Origin: Portulaca oleracea
Taxonomy: Eukaryota > Streptophyta > Magnoliopsida > Caryophyllales > Portulacaceae
Direction: 5' to 3'
Assembly (NCBI GenBank): GCA_029582165.1
Contig: CM055889.1
Location: 12,282,841 to 12,346,840, forward strand
DNA length: 64,000 nt
Shown: positions 11,626-22,912 of the stretch, in pieces
How the letters are laid out: every line of letters starts with the position of its first letter
Numbering within the stretch: position 1 is the first letter of the stretch
Notes under the pieces: generated by a model
Told to the model about the DNA's origin: nothing
The model's database searches: none
Seen by the model: only the letters and a program-made list of their open reading frames with translations
Position numbers and translations under genes: made by a program

Positions 11626-14600
11626 ATTGTGGATACTGGAGCCAGTGATCATATGTCATATGATTTGAGCATATTTTCTACTGTTACTACTCTACCTACT
11701 CCAGTTTTTGTCTCTATGCCGGATGGTAGTGTTAAAACTGTCAAGATGGGTGGAACCATTGAGATAGCGCCTAGTCTTGTGTTGCACAAGGTCTTGTATA
11801 TTCCTGAGTTCCAGTACAATTTGTTATCTGTCATCAAGCTTTTGAAAGAGCAAAAACTCTGCATACACATGTTTCCTGATAAATGTGTATTTCAGGACCT
11901 TTTAACTAAGAAAGAAGTAGCTGTAGCCAATGGTGTTTGGACTTCTGAGCTTCGTCCTACGCTGTCGGTGGAGTTGAAGCGTGACAAGTTGCTCTGAGGA
12001 ATAACCACTTGGGCACTGGTTTGGTGTCTGATACTCGCACTATTTCTATCGATTTGTTACATAAAAGGCTAGGTCATACATCCCTTTCGAAATTACATCA
12101 TGTTTCGGTTCCTAAAGATATACGTGGAAAATTGGATTGTGATATTTGTATCCTAGCCAAAGCCCACAGGCTCCCATTTCAAAGAAGTTCAATAAAAACG
12201 AAATTTCCTTTTTAATTAGTGCACATGGATCTGTGGGGGCCTTATAGGGTGACAAATATTGATGGTGCTTGTTATTTTATCACTATTGTTGATGATTACA
12301 GCAGGTGCACTTGGACTCAACTCTTGAAAAATAAAACTCAAGCTTTTCAGGCTATTGAAAGGTTTTTTTGTCTTGTGGAGAATGAGTTCAATTCCAAGAT
12401 TAGGATCGTCTGGTCCGACAATGGCAATGAATTTATTCAACGTAGTTGTGCTGAATTTTTTTGCTCAGAAAGGGGTAATTCATCAGAGAAGTATGGTTGG
12501 AACCCCTCAACAGAATGGGGTTGTAGAACGGAAGCATCGTCACCTTCTTGACACGGCTCGGGCTATTCGATTTCAAGCAGGTTTTCCAAAAACCTTCTGG
12601 GGGGAGTGTGTTCTAGCTGCCACACATGTCATAAATTTATTACCCATGGAAGCCCTTAAATGGCAGAGTCCTCATGAGGTGCTTTATGGCACCAAACCCA
12701 ACCTTGACGACTTAAGGGTCATCGGTTGTCTCTGCTATGCTGTGAAGGTAGGGGAAACTGACAAGTTTGCTGCTAGGGCTCAAAGATGTGTCCTCTTGGG
12801 ATATACTTATGGCTTTAAGGGCTATAAGTTGTACAACTTGAGTGAAAAAAAGGTTTTCCACAGCCGTGATGTCATCTTCAAGGAAGAGGTCTTTCCTTTT
12901 GTTGATGACCTTACTAATCAGCAAGCCTCACCATCGAAGGCAAATGGTTTATGGCCAAATTCCTTTGATCATGTCATTGTTGAAGAGGACTCACCTCTCT
13001 CTGTATTTACTTCCACAAACATTCAGGAGCTTGACAAAATTCTTGAACCCGAGCAAGATAAAAATCAAATCTCTCACATCTCTGATTTTGATGTTCACAG
13101 CCCCAATGAATGTCCTTCATCCACTTCCAGCCAAGATCCTTCACATCTCCACAACATACCACCAACCCCTGACAACTCTCCACCTCTCCCCATTAGGAGG
13201 TCACAAAGGGTTAAAGTCCCTCCCTCCTGGTTGAAAGATTTCATCCAACCAAAACCACCAACTACTATCCCTACAAATACAACCCACTCTCATAGCTTCA
13301 CCAGCTCCACTTCCTACCCCATATTCACGGCCGACAATCTGTCCCACTATTCACCTGACTATGTTTTCTCCTTACTTAGTACTTTGGACAAATCTGAACC
13401 CTCCTTATACTCCCAAGCTTGTCAGGATCCTCATTGGGTCGAGGCTATGGAGAAGGAGTTGGAGGCGTTAGAGGCTAACCATACATGGTCCCTCACCTCT
13501 TTGCCTCCCGGCAAGAAGGCTCTATCTTCCAAGTGGGTGTACAAAATTAAATTCAGACCTGATGGATCTGTCGAGCGCTACAAGGCACGTTTGTTCATTA
13601 GAGGTTTTGAACAAGTCAAAGACAAGGATTACCGACATACTTTCTCTCCTGTAGCCAAACTAACTACAGTTCGTGTTCTCATTGCTTTAGCCACTTCTAA
13701 GGGGTGGCCTCTTCATCAATTGGACATCAACAATGCATTCCTTCATGGTTTTATCGAGGAAGAAGTGTATATGAAACCCCCAGAAGGTTACCACAAAGCT
13801 AAGCAAGGAGAGGTGTGCAAGTTGGAGAGATCTCTCTATGGTCTCAAACAAGCATCCCGGCAATGGAACTTAGAGCTCACTAAGTTTCTTACTCGGCTTG
13901 GTTATGTGCAGTCGAAAGCCGATTACTCTTTGTTTGTCAAAGAGCGAGATGGTATGTTCACTCATATTCTTGTCTATGTTGACGATCTCTTGATTACAGG
14001 AGATGACGGCGATGAGATTGCGTCTGTCAAGGCGCAACTTCATTCCGCTTTTACTATTAAAGACCTTGGGCTTGCAAGGTATTTCTTGGGAATTGAGATT
14101 GCCCGGTCTTCATCAGGCACTATTCTCAATCAACCCAAGTTTATTCTTGACATACTTAGTGATGCTGGCTTGACAGGGTGTAAGCCCACCAAGTTTCCCC
14201 TTCCTAAGGGGTTGAAGCTTTCTCACACTTCTGGGGAAGTTTTACCTGACCCTGAATCATACAGAAGGATTATCGGACGCCTCCTATATCTCACGATCAC
14301 CCGCCCTGATATATCCTATGCCACGCAACATCTTAGTCAATTTGTTCATTCTCCCAGGACCTCACATTTTCAAGCAGCCCTCCATGTATTACGCTACTTG
14401 AAAGGTTCTGTGCATAAGGGATTGTTCTATCCTTCGGCATCCAATCTTCATCTCACAGCCTATTGTGATGCCGATTGGGGAAGTTGCCAAATGACCTCTC
14501 GGTCTCTCACTGGTTATTGTATCTTTCTTGGCCCAGCTCTTGTTTCGTGGAAAACTAAGAAACAAAAAACGGTCTCCAAATCTTCTGCCGAAGCCGAATA

Positions 14601-14943
14601 TAGATCTATGTCCGCCACCACTTCCGAACTGGATTGGGTAGTTCATTTACTCAGAGATCTCCATGTTCCCTTCCAGCTTCCGGTTTCCATGTATTGTGAT
14701 AATCAAGCCGCTATCCATATTGCCAGTAATCCGGTTTTCCACGAACGCACCAAGCACTTAAACATTGATTGCCACTATACTCGTGACAAGCTCGCTGAAG
14801 GTTTTCTGCGACTGCTATATGTTGGGACTACGACTCAACTTGCTGATTTGATGACAAAGCCTCTCGGTGAGGCACAGCATACCTACCTCAGTTCAAGGTT
14901 GGGTTTGATGGATCATCCACCTAATCCATCAACTCCACCTTGA
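11626..14943 (+). pseudogene. pol: Copia pol: protease, integrase, reverse transcriptase, RNase H
   Basis: Domain order is copia-type. The protease motif VDTGASDHM is at about 11629, the integrase zinc region HKRLGHTS...CDICILAK at 12060-12160, the integrase core ([16 protein letters not shown]) follows 12220, and the reverse transcriptase has [18 protein letters not shown] and the YVDD active-site motif (about 13975). RNase H has YCDADWGSC and SSAEAEYR, ending [11 protein letters not shown] frame change near 11985-11995, an in-frame TAA at 12213-12215, and a shift at the T-run near 12452-12460 break the front half. From 12355 to 14943 one 862-codon frame is open, so integrase C-terminus, RT and RNase H are intact. 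Confidence 0.9.
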
Positions 14944-14950
14944 GGGGGGA

Positions 14951-15161
14951 TGTAGACAATATAATTCTGTTATATGGTTGTTACAATTAGTTAGCAAGTT
15001 GTTACGTCGGTTATTCTCCCCTCCTGGGATGTAATTTATAGTGCTTGGTCATGTGCTTTGTATAAATAGGGCCTACTGCCTCTTTGGGCAGCATATATAC
15101 AAATAACAAAATTTTCCTCAATTTCTCTTTCTCTCTCTATTTCTTTCTCTCTCTTTTCTCA
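14951..15161 (+). repeat. 3' LTR of copia element
   Basis: This is an identical copy of 10063-10273, preceded by the polypurine tract and followed by the AGAAG duplication. Confidence 0.95.
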
Positions 15162-15395
15162 AGAAGAGAAGGAGGCAGAATCATCTAAGCCATGCTCGAT
15201 ATCTAATAAGCCTTGAGCTGTGGGGGAAGTTGGAATAGTCGCATCCACTTCAAGATGTTGATCATAATCATTCACAATTTCTACGGACTTTTTAATACCC
15301 AAAGCCGCTTCATTTTCCAAAGCAGTTGTTGCATTTATCAGTTGCTGAACATTGAATACCGACACAATTGCCAGAATAATCAGCCCAAGGAACAT

Positions 15396-17452
15396 CTTAA
15401 CCGTTCTCCAATTGATTTCATCCTACTTTTTCTTTTATTTTATTTTTCGCTCTCGTACATTCCGTTGATTAGAGAACACTATTGATTTTCAATAATATAA
15501 ATGCCTCAACCTTTCCCTTGCCCTTAGAACAATAGAACTAATAATACCTTACATCCATACCATATTACTTATTGTTTGTGAAACTTTTATCAACAACTTT
15601 TAAATATAATATTTGTTATATAAAACTATTTTATAAAAATATAATGATGTAATTATTAATGAAATATTTTATAAAAGATTTCTAACTAGTTAATGACATT
15701 AAATTAAATACAGTAAAAATTAATCAAACATCAAACATTATAAAATGAGAGTAATATACTAATATGTGTGACAATTTCAAAGTTTTGTTTGCATAATACC
15801 TCCTAAAATACAATGGTATTCCCAAACTTATGAAGTTAGGTGGGTCCTATAGTTGGACTTCTTTCTTACTTTTTTTAATATATTAATTTTTTTATCTTTA
15901 GCCCAAACATACTTTTAATATTTTAATTCAGCTTATTTGTATTTATATATGGTTTTAAAAAATCTTTATATTTCTCATCACATTCTTTTTTTTTTTTTTA
16001 CTTTCTTTCCTTGCATTCAATATTTGATATTAAAAATTTTTAATATTTGATATAAAGCATTATATTAGAATTTAAAAGCAGTACATAATTTATTTACGAA
16101 CATTGTTTTAATATTTTATGAACATCTTTACACTTTTTATAATTATAATGCTTATGGACATTGAATAAATATTTGTTATTTTTCTAAAATAAAATATTAC
16201 AAAAAAAGAGGCGAAAGAAGGCGTACTGGCAATATTTGTTATTTTCCTAAAATAAAATATTACGAGAAAGAGGCGAAAGAAGGCGTACTGGCAATATTTG
16301 TTATTTTCCTAAAATAAAATATTACAAAAAAAAGAGGTGAAAGGAGGTGTACTGACAATATTTGTTATTTTCCTAAAATAAAATATTATAAACAAAAGAG
16401 GCGAAAGAAAGCGTACTGAGAATATTTGTTATTTTTCTAAAATAAAATATAAAAAAAAAAAGAGGCGAAAAAAGGCGTACTCGTGATTTATTCCAGTATT
16501 CCTGGGCGCACGACCGTAGCACCCTGCACCCCTTTCAAGTTCCAACTCTATAAATATGCCAAATTCTAAACCTAGGGCCTCATGTTTCTTAGGCTACTTT
16601 TTTTTTCTATCAAAAGCTTAAAGCTTCCCATCAAAATTTTGTGCCACAAAATTATTTCAAAGATACGAAATGTCTCTCAGATTAAATAATATCAAAATTT
16701 ACAAACTTAAATTACAATCTATTGTGTGGTATAAATTGCATAATTAACGTTTATAAGCTTATCACTTAAACTTTTCAACCAAACACATTTATTGCAAAAT
16801 ACTGATTTATGTCTTGCTAAAAAAAAAAGTACTGATTTACGTCTTATCTAAAAGCCCAAACTTCAGGGCCCAAATAGATAGATCCAACCAAAACCGACTA
16901 AATGTTCACCGAATGCAGACGTGACTCACGTGAGTCCATAAAAATCTGCTGCCCATCTGGTTCAGATACCCTGCTTACTTGTCAGTCTCTTAACCAATTC
17001 TGAAAAGTCAATACGTCCAATTCTACAGATTTTTCTCTCTTATTTTATTTTTACTTCACCCAAGATTTTTTTTTTCATTCCTCACAAAAACAAAAACGAT
17101 GATCCTCAAATTCAAATTGCGGATAATATAAAAAAACGTATGCAAAGCAAAGAAAACGACAAAGATAATTAGATATATACGTTAGAAAAAAAGTGACAAA
17201 ATCGATGAGAAAATTAAACTAATATTATTTCAATGGCCCATGAAAGAACCTCCATAACCATACCCACGCCACACTGACAACACAGACACTGAGACTCACT
17301 CACAACACAATCTCACTTACTCACTCACTCACTCACTCTACTAACCCTAGCAATAACACCGCGATTAAAAGAAGAGATTAGACGATCACGATCATGATGA
17401 TCGGAATAAAAAATTCCAGATCGCATCACATCAGATCAGATCGAAGGAGAAT
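15396..17452. other. AT-rich intergenic region
   Basis: There is no coding signature. It contains long A/T runs, the 63-bp tandem array at 16168-16482, a TATA-like TCTATAAATATGCC near 16547 with no recognisable ORF after it, and a (CTCA)n run near 17297-17339. It lies downstream of the cyclophilin gene. Confidence 0.5.
16168..16482. repeat. Tandem repeat, five copies of a ~63-bp unit
   Basis: Copies begin at 16168, 16231, 16293, 16357 and 16421 (62-64 bp each). Each starts AATATTTGTTATTTT and ends with the GC-richer core GAGGCGAAAGAAGGCGTACT. Differences are mainly in the A-run length and a few substitutions. There is no ORF; function is unknown. Confidence 0.95.
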
Positions 17453-17971
17453 CTAGCAAAGCTGGCCACAGTCAGCGACGACTACGGGCTTGGAGGTCCT
17501 GCCACCGCTAGAACCGACCTTCTCGATGGCCTTGACAACGTCCATCCCTTCGACAACCTGACCAAACACACAGTGCTTACCATCGAGCCACTCGGTCTTG
17601 GCGGTGCAGATGAAGAACTGCGATCCGTTCGTGTTGGGACCGGCGTTCGCCATGGAAAGGATTCCAGGTCCGGTGTGCTTCTTCACGAAGTTCTCGTCGG
17701 CGAATTTGGCGCCGTAGATTGACTCGCCTCCGGTGCCGTTTCCGGCGGTGAAATCTCCTCCCTGGCACATGAATCCGGGGATGACACGGTGGAAGGAGGA
17801 GCCCTTGTAGTGGAGAGGCTTGCCGGACTTTCCGATTCCCTTCTCGCCGGTGCAGAGTGCACGGAAGTTCTCGGCGGTCTTCGGGACGACGTCGGCGTAG
17901 AGCTCCATCACAATCCGGCCGGCAGGTTGTCCGCCGATGGACATGTCGAAGAACACCTTGGGGTTCGACAT
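17453..17971 (-). CDS. CYP: Cytosolic cyclophilin, peptidyl-prolyl cis-trans isomerase (172 aa)
   Basis: This is a single intronless ORF covering a whole single-domain cyclophilin (EC 5.2.1.8), which isomerises Xaa-Pro bonds and is the cyclosporin A target. Catalytic and binding residues are present: R62, F67, M68, Q70 (in [13 protein letters not shown]), F120, W128 and H133. Residues 48-54 (KSGKPLH) form the loop insertion typical of plant and other divergent-loop cyclophilins. C40 and C168, linked to redox control in that class, are conserved. There is no signal or transit peptide, so cytosol or nucleus is expected. The start fits the conserved [10 protein letters not shown]-terminus. A TATA box lies ~115 bp upstream. 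The nearest Arabidopsis type is CYP18/CYP19 (ROC); which one I cannot say. Confidence 0.97.
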   Translation of the reverse strand: MSNPKVFFDMSIGGQPAGRIVMELYADVVPKTAENFRALCTGEKGIGKSGKPLHYKGSSFHRVIPGFMCQGGDFTAGNGTGGESIYGAKFADENFVKKHTGPGILSMANAGPNTNGSQFFICTAKTEWLDGKHCVFGQVVEGMDVVKAIEKVGSSGGRTSKPVVVADCGQLC

Positions 17972-18082
17972 TGTTTGTTTAGGGATTGGAGATTTCTAAG
18001 GGGAATTTGAACGGGGATTTGGGAGCTTTCAGTTAATCTTTTTCTAGGGTTTGTGGGTGAGTAAGGACGAGCTGTGGAAGTC

Positions 18083-18092
18083 ATTATATAGG
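18083..18092 (-). promoter_or_regulatory. TATA box of the cyclophilin gene
   Basis: The minus strand reads CTATATAATGA about 112-121 bp before the ATG, leaving a 5' leader of roughly 80-90 bp rich in CCCTAG/CTCCC. Placement is right for a plant core promoter; the transcription start is inferred. Confidence 0.6.
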
Positions 18093-18674
18093 GGGCGAGT
18101 TTTGAGGGAGGCTTTGGTAATTGTCGTTGATCTAATCTGGGCCGTCCAATAGTGGACACGCGGCGGTGACGGAATGTACTTGATTAACCATGGTTAGGGA
18201 CTGAGCTAAGGCGGTTGAGTCATGTATGAACCGTGGTAAAACTGAGATAATTATTCGGATATCCCTTTTATCTTTTTTTTTCTTTTTTTCTCCTTTTTCC
18301 TTTTTGATTTTTTGTTGCTTGGATTCTTTTTGGTCTTACACAGCGTCGTTTTCTGGGAAAAGACTACTAATACTATGGTAGGTTTTTCTTTTTTCTTTTT
18401 TGAAATATGGTTAATTGAAAAAGATCTGTTTTTTTGTGGGATGGTTTTTTTTTTTTTCCTTGAAGTCGGTTATTATCACACACGTATAGAAAATATCAAA
18501 GTATAATTATCTTTAGTGCTAAAGTAAGGATTTTCCCCACTCATGTACGTGGGGATGATAAAAATGCAAATTTTAGTATATAAAACTGTCTCACGTAAAT
18601 TTATTGTGAGACAAACTTGTTATATGGAAATGGTGACCCTTTTTAATATTTTATTATGGTTAATAAATGATATT
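18093..18674. other. Upstream region of the cyclophilin gene, T-rich
   Basis: Poly-T tracts (18270-18310, 18440-18460) and AT-rich DNA run up to the target duplication of the SIRE-type element. The ORF at 18312-18506 is low-complexity and not supported. Confidence 0.45.
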
Positions 18675-19821
18675 TGAAGAATCTCAACTGGGTATGAGGA
18701 CTTCAGCGTAATTGTCAATGAGGACCTCAAATGTCAGCACAAGATTATTTTGTTTGAAAGACCAACCGAGCTATCTTAGGGAAGTACAAATCATATCCTA
18801 ATCTTATTCCTTCCTCTAATTCTGAGATATGATTGTAATAGTCTGCGTTTTCTTTTCAGATATCAAACGAAAAAGGAAGGGAGAATATGGCAAGGAAAGG
18901 AATCTCGTGGATGATAGAGGATCATCTCAAAAAAGGAAACAATCCTGGACAATCGTTGCTTTCAAGGCTATTGAAGAAACTCAACTGACTATGAGGACCT
19001 CAGCACAAGCATCTGTGAGGACCTCAACCATCAGCGCCAAGTTATTTTATTTGAAAGATCATCCAGCCACTTCAGGGAAGTATCAAACCTATCCTTATCC
19101 TATATCTTTCCTCCGTTTTAAAGATATGATTGTAATCACTCTTATTTCCTTATTAGGCCTCAAACGAAAAGGAAGGAAAAGCATGGCAAAACAACTCATG
19201 AAGATCAAGTCAGAAAAAGGAAACAAATCCTCATTGGAACGTTAGACTCAATGAAGATACTTGCCAAATCAGAACCAATCCAGACTGGAAAGAATCAAGA
19301 ACCAAACAAGGCAACTGGAGGAAGTCGTTGAGGAGTTCAATATAAATAAGAGAACTGATTCTCTTTACATCTATCGATTTCCAAGGAAGAAAATCGTTGT
19401 AAGAACTTTGTGAAAGAAAGTTCTGAGTGTAGGAGTATTTGAGTGAATATTCCGAGTGTAGCCATTCTTGTGTAGTGGTGAGTTTTGTGTAACCAGTGGT
19501 CATACTGGTGAGGACCTCTAGGGTCGTGAGTTCCAAGCTAAACAAGTGCCTCTCTGCTGTGTGAGGTCACTGTTTGTAATCGCCTCCACTGTGAGACCTC
19601 ATATTCAGAAGACCTCTGTTGTGTCTTCTAATCCGATAGGCCAATTGAGGACCTCACAAGTTCTCTTTTGTGCTGAGTTGTAACCTCCTCCTCTTTAGCA
19701 CTTTTGGTCATTCAATAAAGAAGTTATTTTTCATATAAAAGTGCTACTAACTTGGTTGTGTTGATTGAAGTGCAGAATTATTTTTATAACCCTAATCACC
19801 CCTCCCTCTAGGGTTATTTCA
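18675..19821 (+). repeat. 5' LTR of the SIRE-like element
   Basis: The LTR has TG...CA ends and is rich in GAGGACCTC repeats. ORFs such as 18829-19245 are inside it and recur in the 3' LTR (22476-22814), so they are LTR sequence and not host genes. Confidence 0.9.
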
Positions 19822-19959
19822 ATTGGTATCAAAGCAGGTCCACAGATCTGAAGAGTCTAACAACTCGTGGTAAAGATCATGGCCGGCCTCAACACAACCG
19901 AAGCTCCTCAATGACGCTCATGGACAAGGGCACCTCTCCTCACTGGAGAAAACTATAGA

Positions 19960-20815
19960 ATGTGGAAAAGACAAATGGAGATCTTTCTCAGAGACCAAGA
20001 TGAGGACCTCTGGAAAATTGTCACTGAAGGCGATTTTCCTACCCCCACAAAGAAGAATGCTGCAAATCAGGATGTCCCAAAAGAGAGATCTGAGATGACA
20101 GCCAAAGAGCTCACCTCTTTGGGAAAAAATATTCGAGCTTTAAATTTATTGTATTGCAGTTTGAATCCAAATGATTTTGAACGTGTCTCTAACTGTGAAA
20201 ATGCCAAACAGGTTTGGGAATATTTGGTTACCTCATATGAAGGTACAAGCCAAGTTAAAGATATCAAACTGGACATTCTTGTCCAGAAATATGAGGCCTT
20301 CAAAATGGAAGAAGAAGAATCCATTGAAGAAATGTACAAAAGATTTAGCAGTATTACTAACCACCTCAAATCGCTTGGAAAGAACTATTCAAATGAGGAA
20401 CAAGTCAGAAAGATTCTCAGATGTTTGCCAAGAAGAAAGTGGGGTCCAAAGGTCACAGCCATCGAAGAAGCACAGAACCTGAAAGTCCTCAAGCTAGAAG
20501 AACTCATTGGGAAACTGTTGGCCCATGAGATCCAATTGAGTGACCTCACAGAGTCTAAAGGAGTTGCCCTCAAAGCAACCAAGGATTCTGATGAGGAATC
20601 AGATGAGGATGAAAAAAAAAACAATGGCTATGCTGGCAAGAGGCTTCAGAAAACTATACAAGAAAAATCCAAACTTTCGAGGCTACCTCAAGGATGGACA
20701 ACATAGAAAACCAAAAGGTAAGACCTCCATGAAAGATGAAACTGACTCCTTCACTTGTTATAATTGTGGCAACACAGAGCACTTGATTAGAGCGTCCTCA
20801 TGCGAGAAAAAATAG
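19960..20815 (+). pseudogene. gag: SIRE-like copia gag, N-terminal and zinc-knuckle part
   Basis: The frame 19960-20706 starts MWKRQMEIFLRDQDEDLW and continues with LNPNDFERVSNCENAKQVW and YEAFKMEEEESIEEMYKRF, the UBN2-type gag of SIRE/Maximus copia elements. At an A-run around 20610-20620 the coherent reading moves to the 20540-20815 frame, which carries GYLKDG and the knuckle CYNCGNTEHLIRASSC. That knuckle has one residue too many between His and the last Cys. A stop at 20813-20815 ends it. The protein would form the particle and bind RNA if expressed through the shift. Confidence 0.8.
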
Positions 20816-20828
20816 AGATAAAAGAAAC

Positions 20829-21887
20829 ATGAGGCCCAGACCACAACAACGTAGAGCCATGCTTGCAACTTGGAGTGACAGTGACTCAAGTGAGGATAAC
20901 AGTGACGTTGATGAAGTCGCAAATGTCTGCCTGATGACTCAAATGAATGAGGAATTAGAAACATCCTCACACCAAGAAGAGGTAAACATTGATGACCTCC
21001 TCAATCTCTCACCCTTACATCTCGCTCATAAATGCTTGCATCTGTTTAAATATTCCAAATCTTTGATTAAAAGGGTCAAGTATCTTACCAAGCATGTTCA
21101 AAGTCTCAGTGAGGCCAATGATAACCTAACTTCTCAAAATGACCTCCTCTTCACAGAAAGCAATAGACTGTCTCTTGAGGTCAAAGACTACTATAAAACC
21201 ATCACTCAATTATCCAATGATGCAGTCAATAATTCCCATCCTTACCAAAGCAAACCAGTCTCCACAACCCCCTCTTCTCAACCTCAGACCGAAATTCCTA
21301 GAAATCACCCTCCCATAGGACCTCTCCTTCCCACACCCAATACCCCACCTCTTAAAAACTATTGGTCCAAAAGTCCTCCTTTCCATGCCAACAAAGGACC
21401 TCTCCTTCCTATCCCAAACATTCCACCTCTCAAAGAAAATCATCATAGAGGACCTCCTACTGAAAATAAAATAAGGATCTCATCAAATCCCCTGTCTAAA
21501 GGAACTAGACCTCCGTGCATTACTAAAATCTGGATCCCAAAGACCTCATTGCAAGGATCTCATCCTTGGTCAGAGACCAAGAAAGGTATAGTGTCTTCTT
21601 TTACAGGTATGCCTCAAACACGGAGATTCAACCAAGCTCTTCAAACTGAAAATCAACAAGAATGCAAGAGTGACCTTTGGAGACAAAATTCAAGACAAGA
21701 TCCTAGACATTGGGAAGGTCGTGAAACAACACCACCCGCACCTTTTGAGGGGGAGTCGTCTACTATGAGGACCTCAACCTATGCACAAGCTGTCAAATTG
21801 AGGGGGAGTCATATCATCCATCCTCCCTACATGTGGTCTCTCTCCTCCTCCCAAGTTCGTCAACTCACTGCATGCCTGGACCTCTGA
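20829..21887 (+). CDS. C-terminal gag region of the SIRE-like element (352 codons open)
   Basis: The start of the frame (ATWSDSDSSEDNSDVDEVANVCLM) matches the acidic stretch that follows the zinc knuckle in SIRE-type gag. A coiled-coil-like part (RVKYLTKHVQSLSEANDNL) comes next, then a Pro/Ser-rich tail containing TKIWIPKT. In full-length relatives this point leads to protease and integrase; here the sequence goes straight to non-coding DNA and the polypurine tract. The real start would be upstream in gag; ATG 20829 is only the first ATG of the open frame. Confidence 0.6.
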   Translation: MRPRPQQRRAMLATWSDSDSSEDNSDVDEVANVCLMTQMNEELETSSHQEEVNIDDLLNLSPLHLAHKCLHLFKYSKSLIKRVKYLTKHVQSLSEANDNLTSQNDLLFTESNRLSLEVKDYYKTITQLSNDAVNNSHPYQSKPVSTTPSSQPQTEIPRNHPPIGPLLPTPNTPPLKNYWSKSPPFHANKGPLLPIPNIPPLKENHHRGPPTENKIRISSNPLSKGTRPPCITKIWIPKTSLQGSHPWSETKKGIVSSFTGMPQTRRFNQALQTENQQECKSDLWRQNSRQDPRHWEGRETTPPAPFEGESSTMRTSTYAQAVKLRGSHIIHPPYMWSLSSSQVRQLTACLDL

Positions 21888-22912
21888 TGCCCTCATCAGC
21901 ATGGCCTCTCGGGCACCTCAAAATTTAATCAGGGCCTGGTCAAGGTGTCCTCATCATCTCCTTTCCTCCTATCCCTCCTTCTTCTTCTCTATCTTCCTTT
22001 GCTTTTTGGTTACACAATTTAGTACTTATACTATCCTGTTTCCCTTCTGTCTGAAAGACAAAAAGGGGGAGATATCCTTGGTCTGTAACCGAAACAATAT
22101 GATGAACTGTTGCTTGCTACTATATGATACTCTATTACAAGAGTGTTCTGTTGCATCTATTGTCCATATCTGTTGTACATTGAGAATGCATTTATAGAAG
22201 CAGCATCCAGGAAGTTTTGTCTTTCAAACAAAAAGGGGGAGATTGAAGAATCTCAACTGGGTATGAGGACCTCAGCGTAATCGTCAATGAGGACCTCAAA
22301 TGTCAGCACAAGATTATTTTGTTTGAAAGACCAACCGAGCTATCTTAGGGAAGTACAAATCATATCCTAATCTTATTCCTTCCTCTAATTCCGAGATATG
22401 ATTGTAATAGTCTGCGTTTCCTTTTCAGATATCAAATGAAAAAGGAAGGGAGAATATGGCAAGGAAAGGAATCTCGTGGATGATAGAGGATCATCTCAGA
22501 AAAGGAAACAATCCTGGACAACCGTTGCTTTCAAGGCTATTGAAGAAACTCAACTGACTATGAGGACCTCAGCACAAGCATCTGTGAGGACCTCAACCAT
22601 CAGCGCCAAGTTATTTTATTTGAAAGATCATCCAGCCACTTCAGGGAAGTATCAAACCTATCCTTATCCTATATCTTTCCTCCGTTTTAAAGATATGATT
22701 GTAATCACTCTTATTTCCTTATTAGGCCTCAAACGAAAAGGAAGGAAAAGCATGGCAAGACAACTCATGAAGATCAAGTCAGAAAAAGGAAACAAATCCT
22801 CATTAGAACGTTAGACTCAATGAAGATACTTGCCAAATCAGAACCAATCCAGACTGGAAAGAATCAAGAACCAAACAAGGCAACTGGAGGAAGTCGTTGA
22901 GGAGTTCAATAT

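Larger units (their letters stand above)
10063..15161 (+). mobile_element. Young Ty1/copia retrotransposon, 5099 bp, identical LTRs
   Basis: Both LTRs are 211 bp and identical over their full length by direct comparison (10063-10273 and 14951-15161), starting TGTAGACAATATAATTC and ending TTCTCA. The 5-bp duplication AGAAG flanks the element (10058-10062 and 15162-15166). The PBS TGGTATCAGAGC (10274-10285, initiator tRNA-Met type) follows the 5' LTR, and the polypurine tract TTGAGGGGGGA precedes the 3' LTR. Gag and pol are recognisable in copia order (protease, integrase, RT, RNase H) but are broken by stops and frame changes. It inserted into the LINE in the opposite orientation. Confidence 0.95.
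8557..15395 (-). mobile_element. Shortened L1-type LINE, minus strand, split by a copia insertion
   Basis: The 3' end is marked by a run of ten T (8574-8583, a poly-A on the minus strand). The left flank TCAGCTCAAGGAACAT (8557-8572) recurs with one mismatch at 15380-15395, as expected for a LINE target-site duplication. Without the copia element the LINE is only ~1.7 kb. Reading down the minus strand it holds an ORF1 C-terminal relic (from ~15379 across the copia site to ~9860), the first residues of an endonuclease-like start (RIGAWNVRG near 9830), then a jump to the ORF2 C-terminus. It is therefore truncated at the 5' end and internally deleted. Confidence 0.7.

Noticed and set aside
15159..15395. 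78-codon minus ORF starting MFLGLIILAIVSVF that looks like a secreted peptide
   Set aside because: Its ATG lies in the LINE target duplication and its frame runs into LINE ORF1-like sequence across the copia site, so the signal-peptide look is accidental.
17789..18010. 73-codon ORF opposite the cyclophilin
   Set aside because: It is a shadow of the well-supported cyclophilin frame.
18829..19245. 138-codon plus ORF
   Set aside because: It is inside the SIRE-like LTR and recurs in the 3' LTR at 22476-22814, so it is not a host gene.
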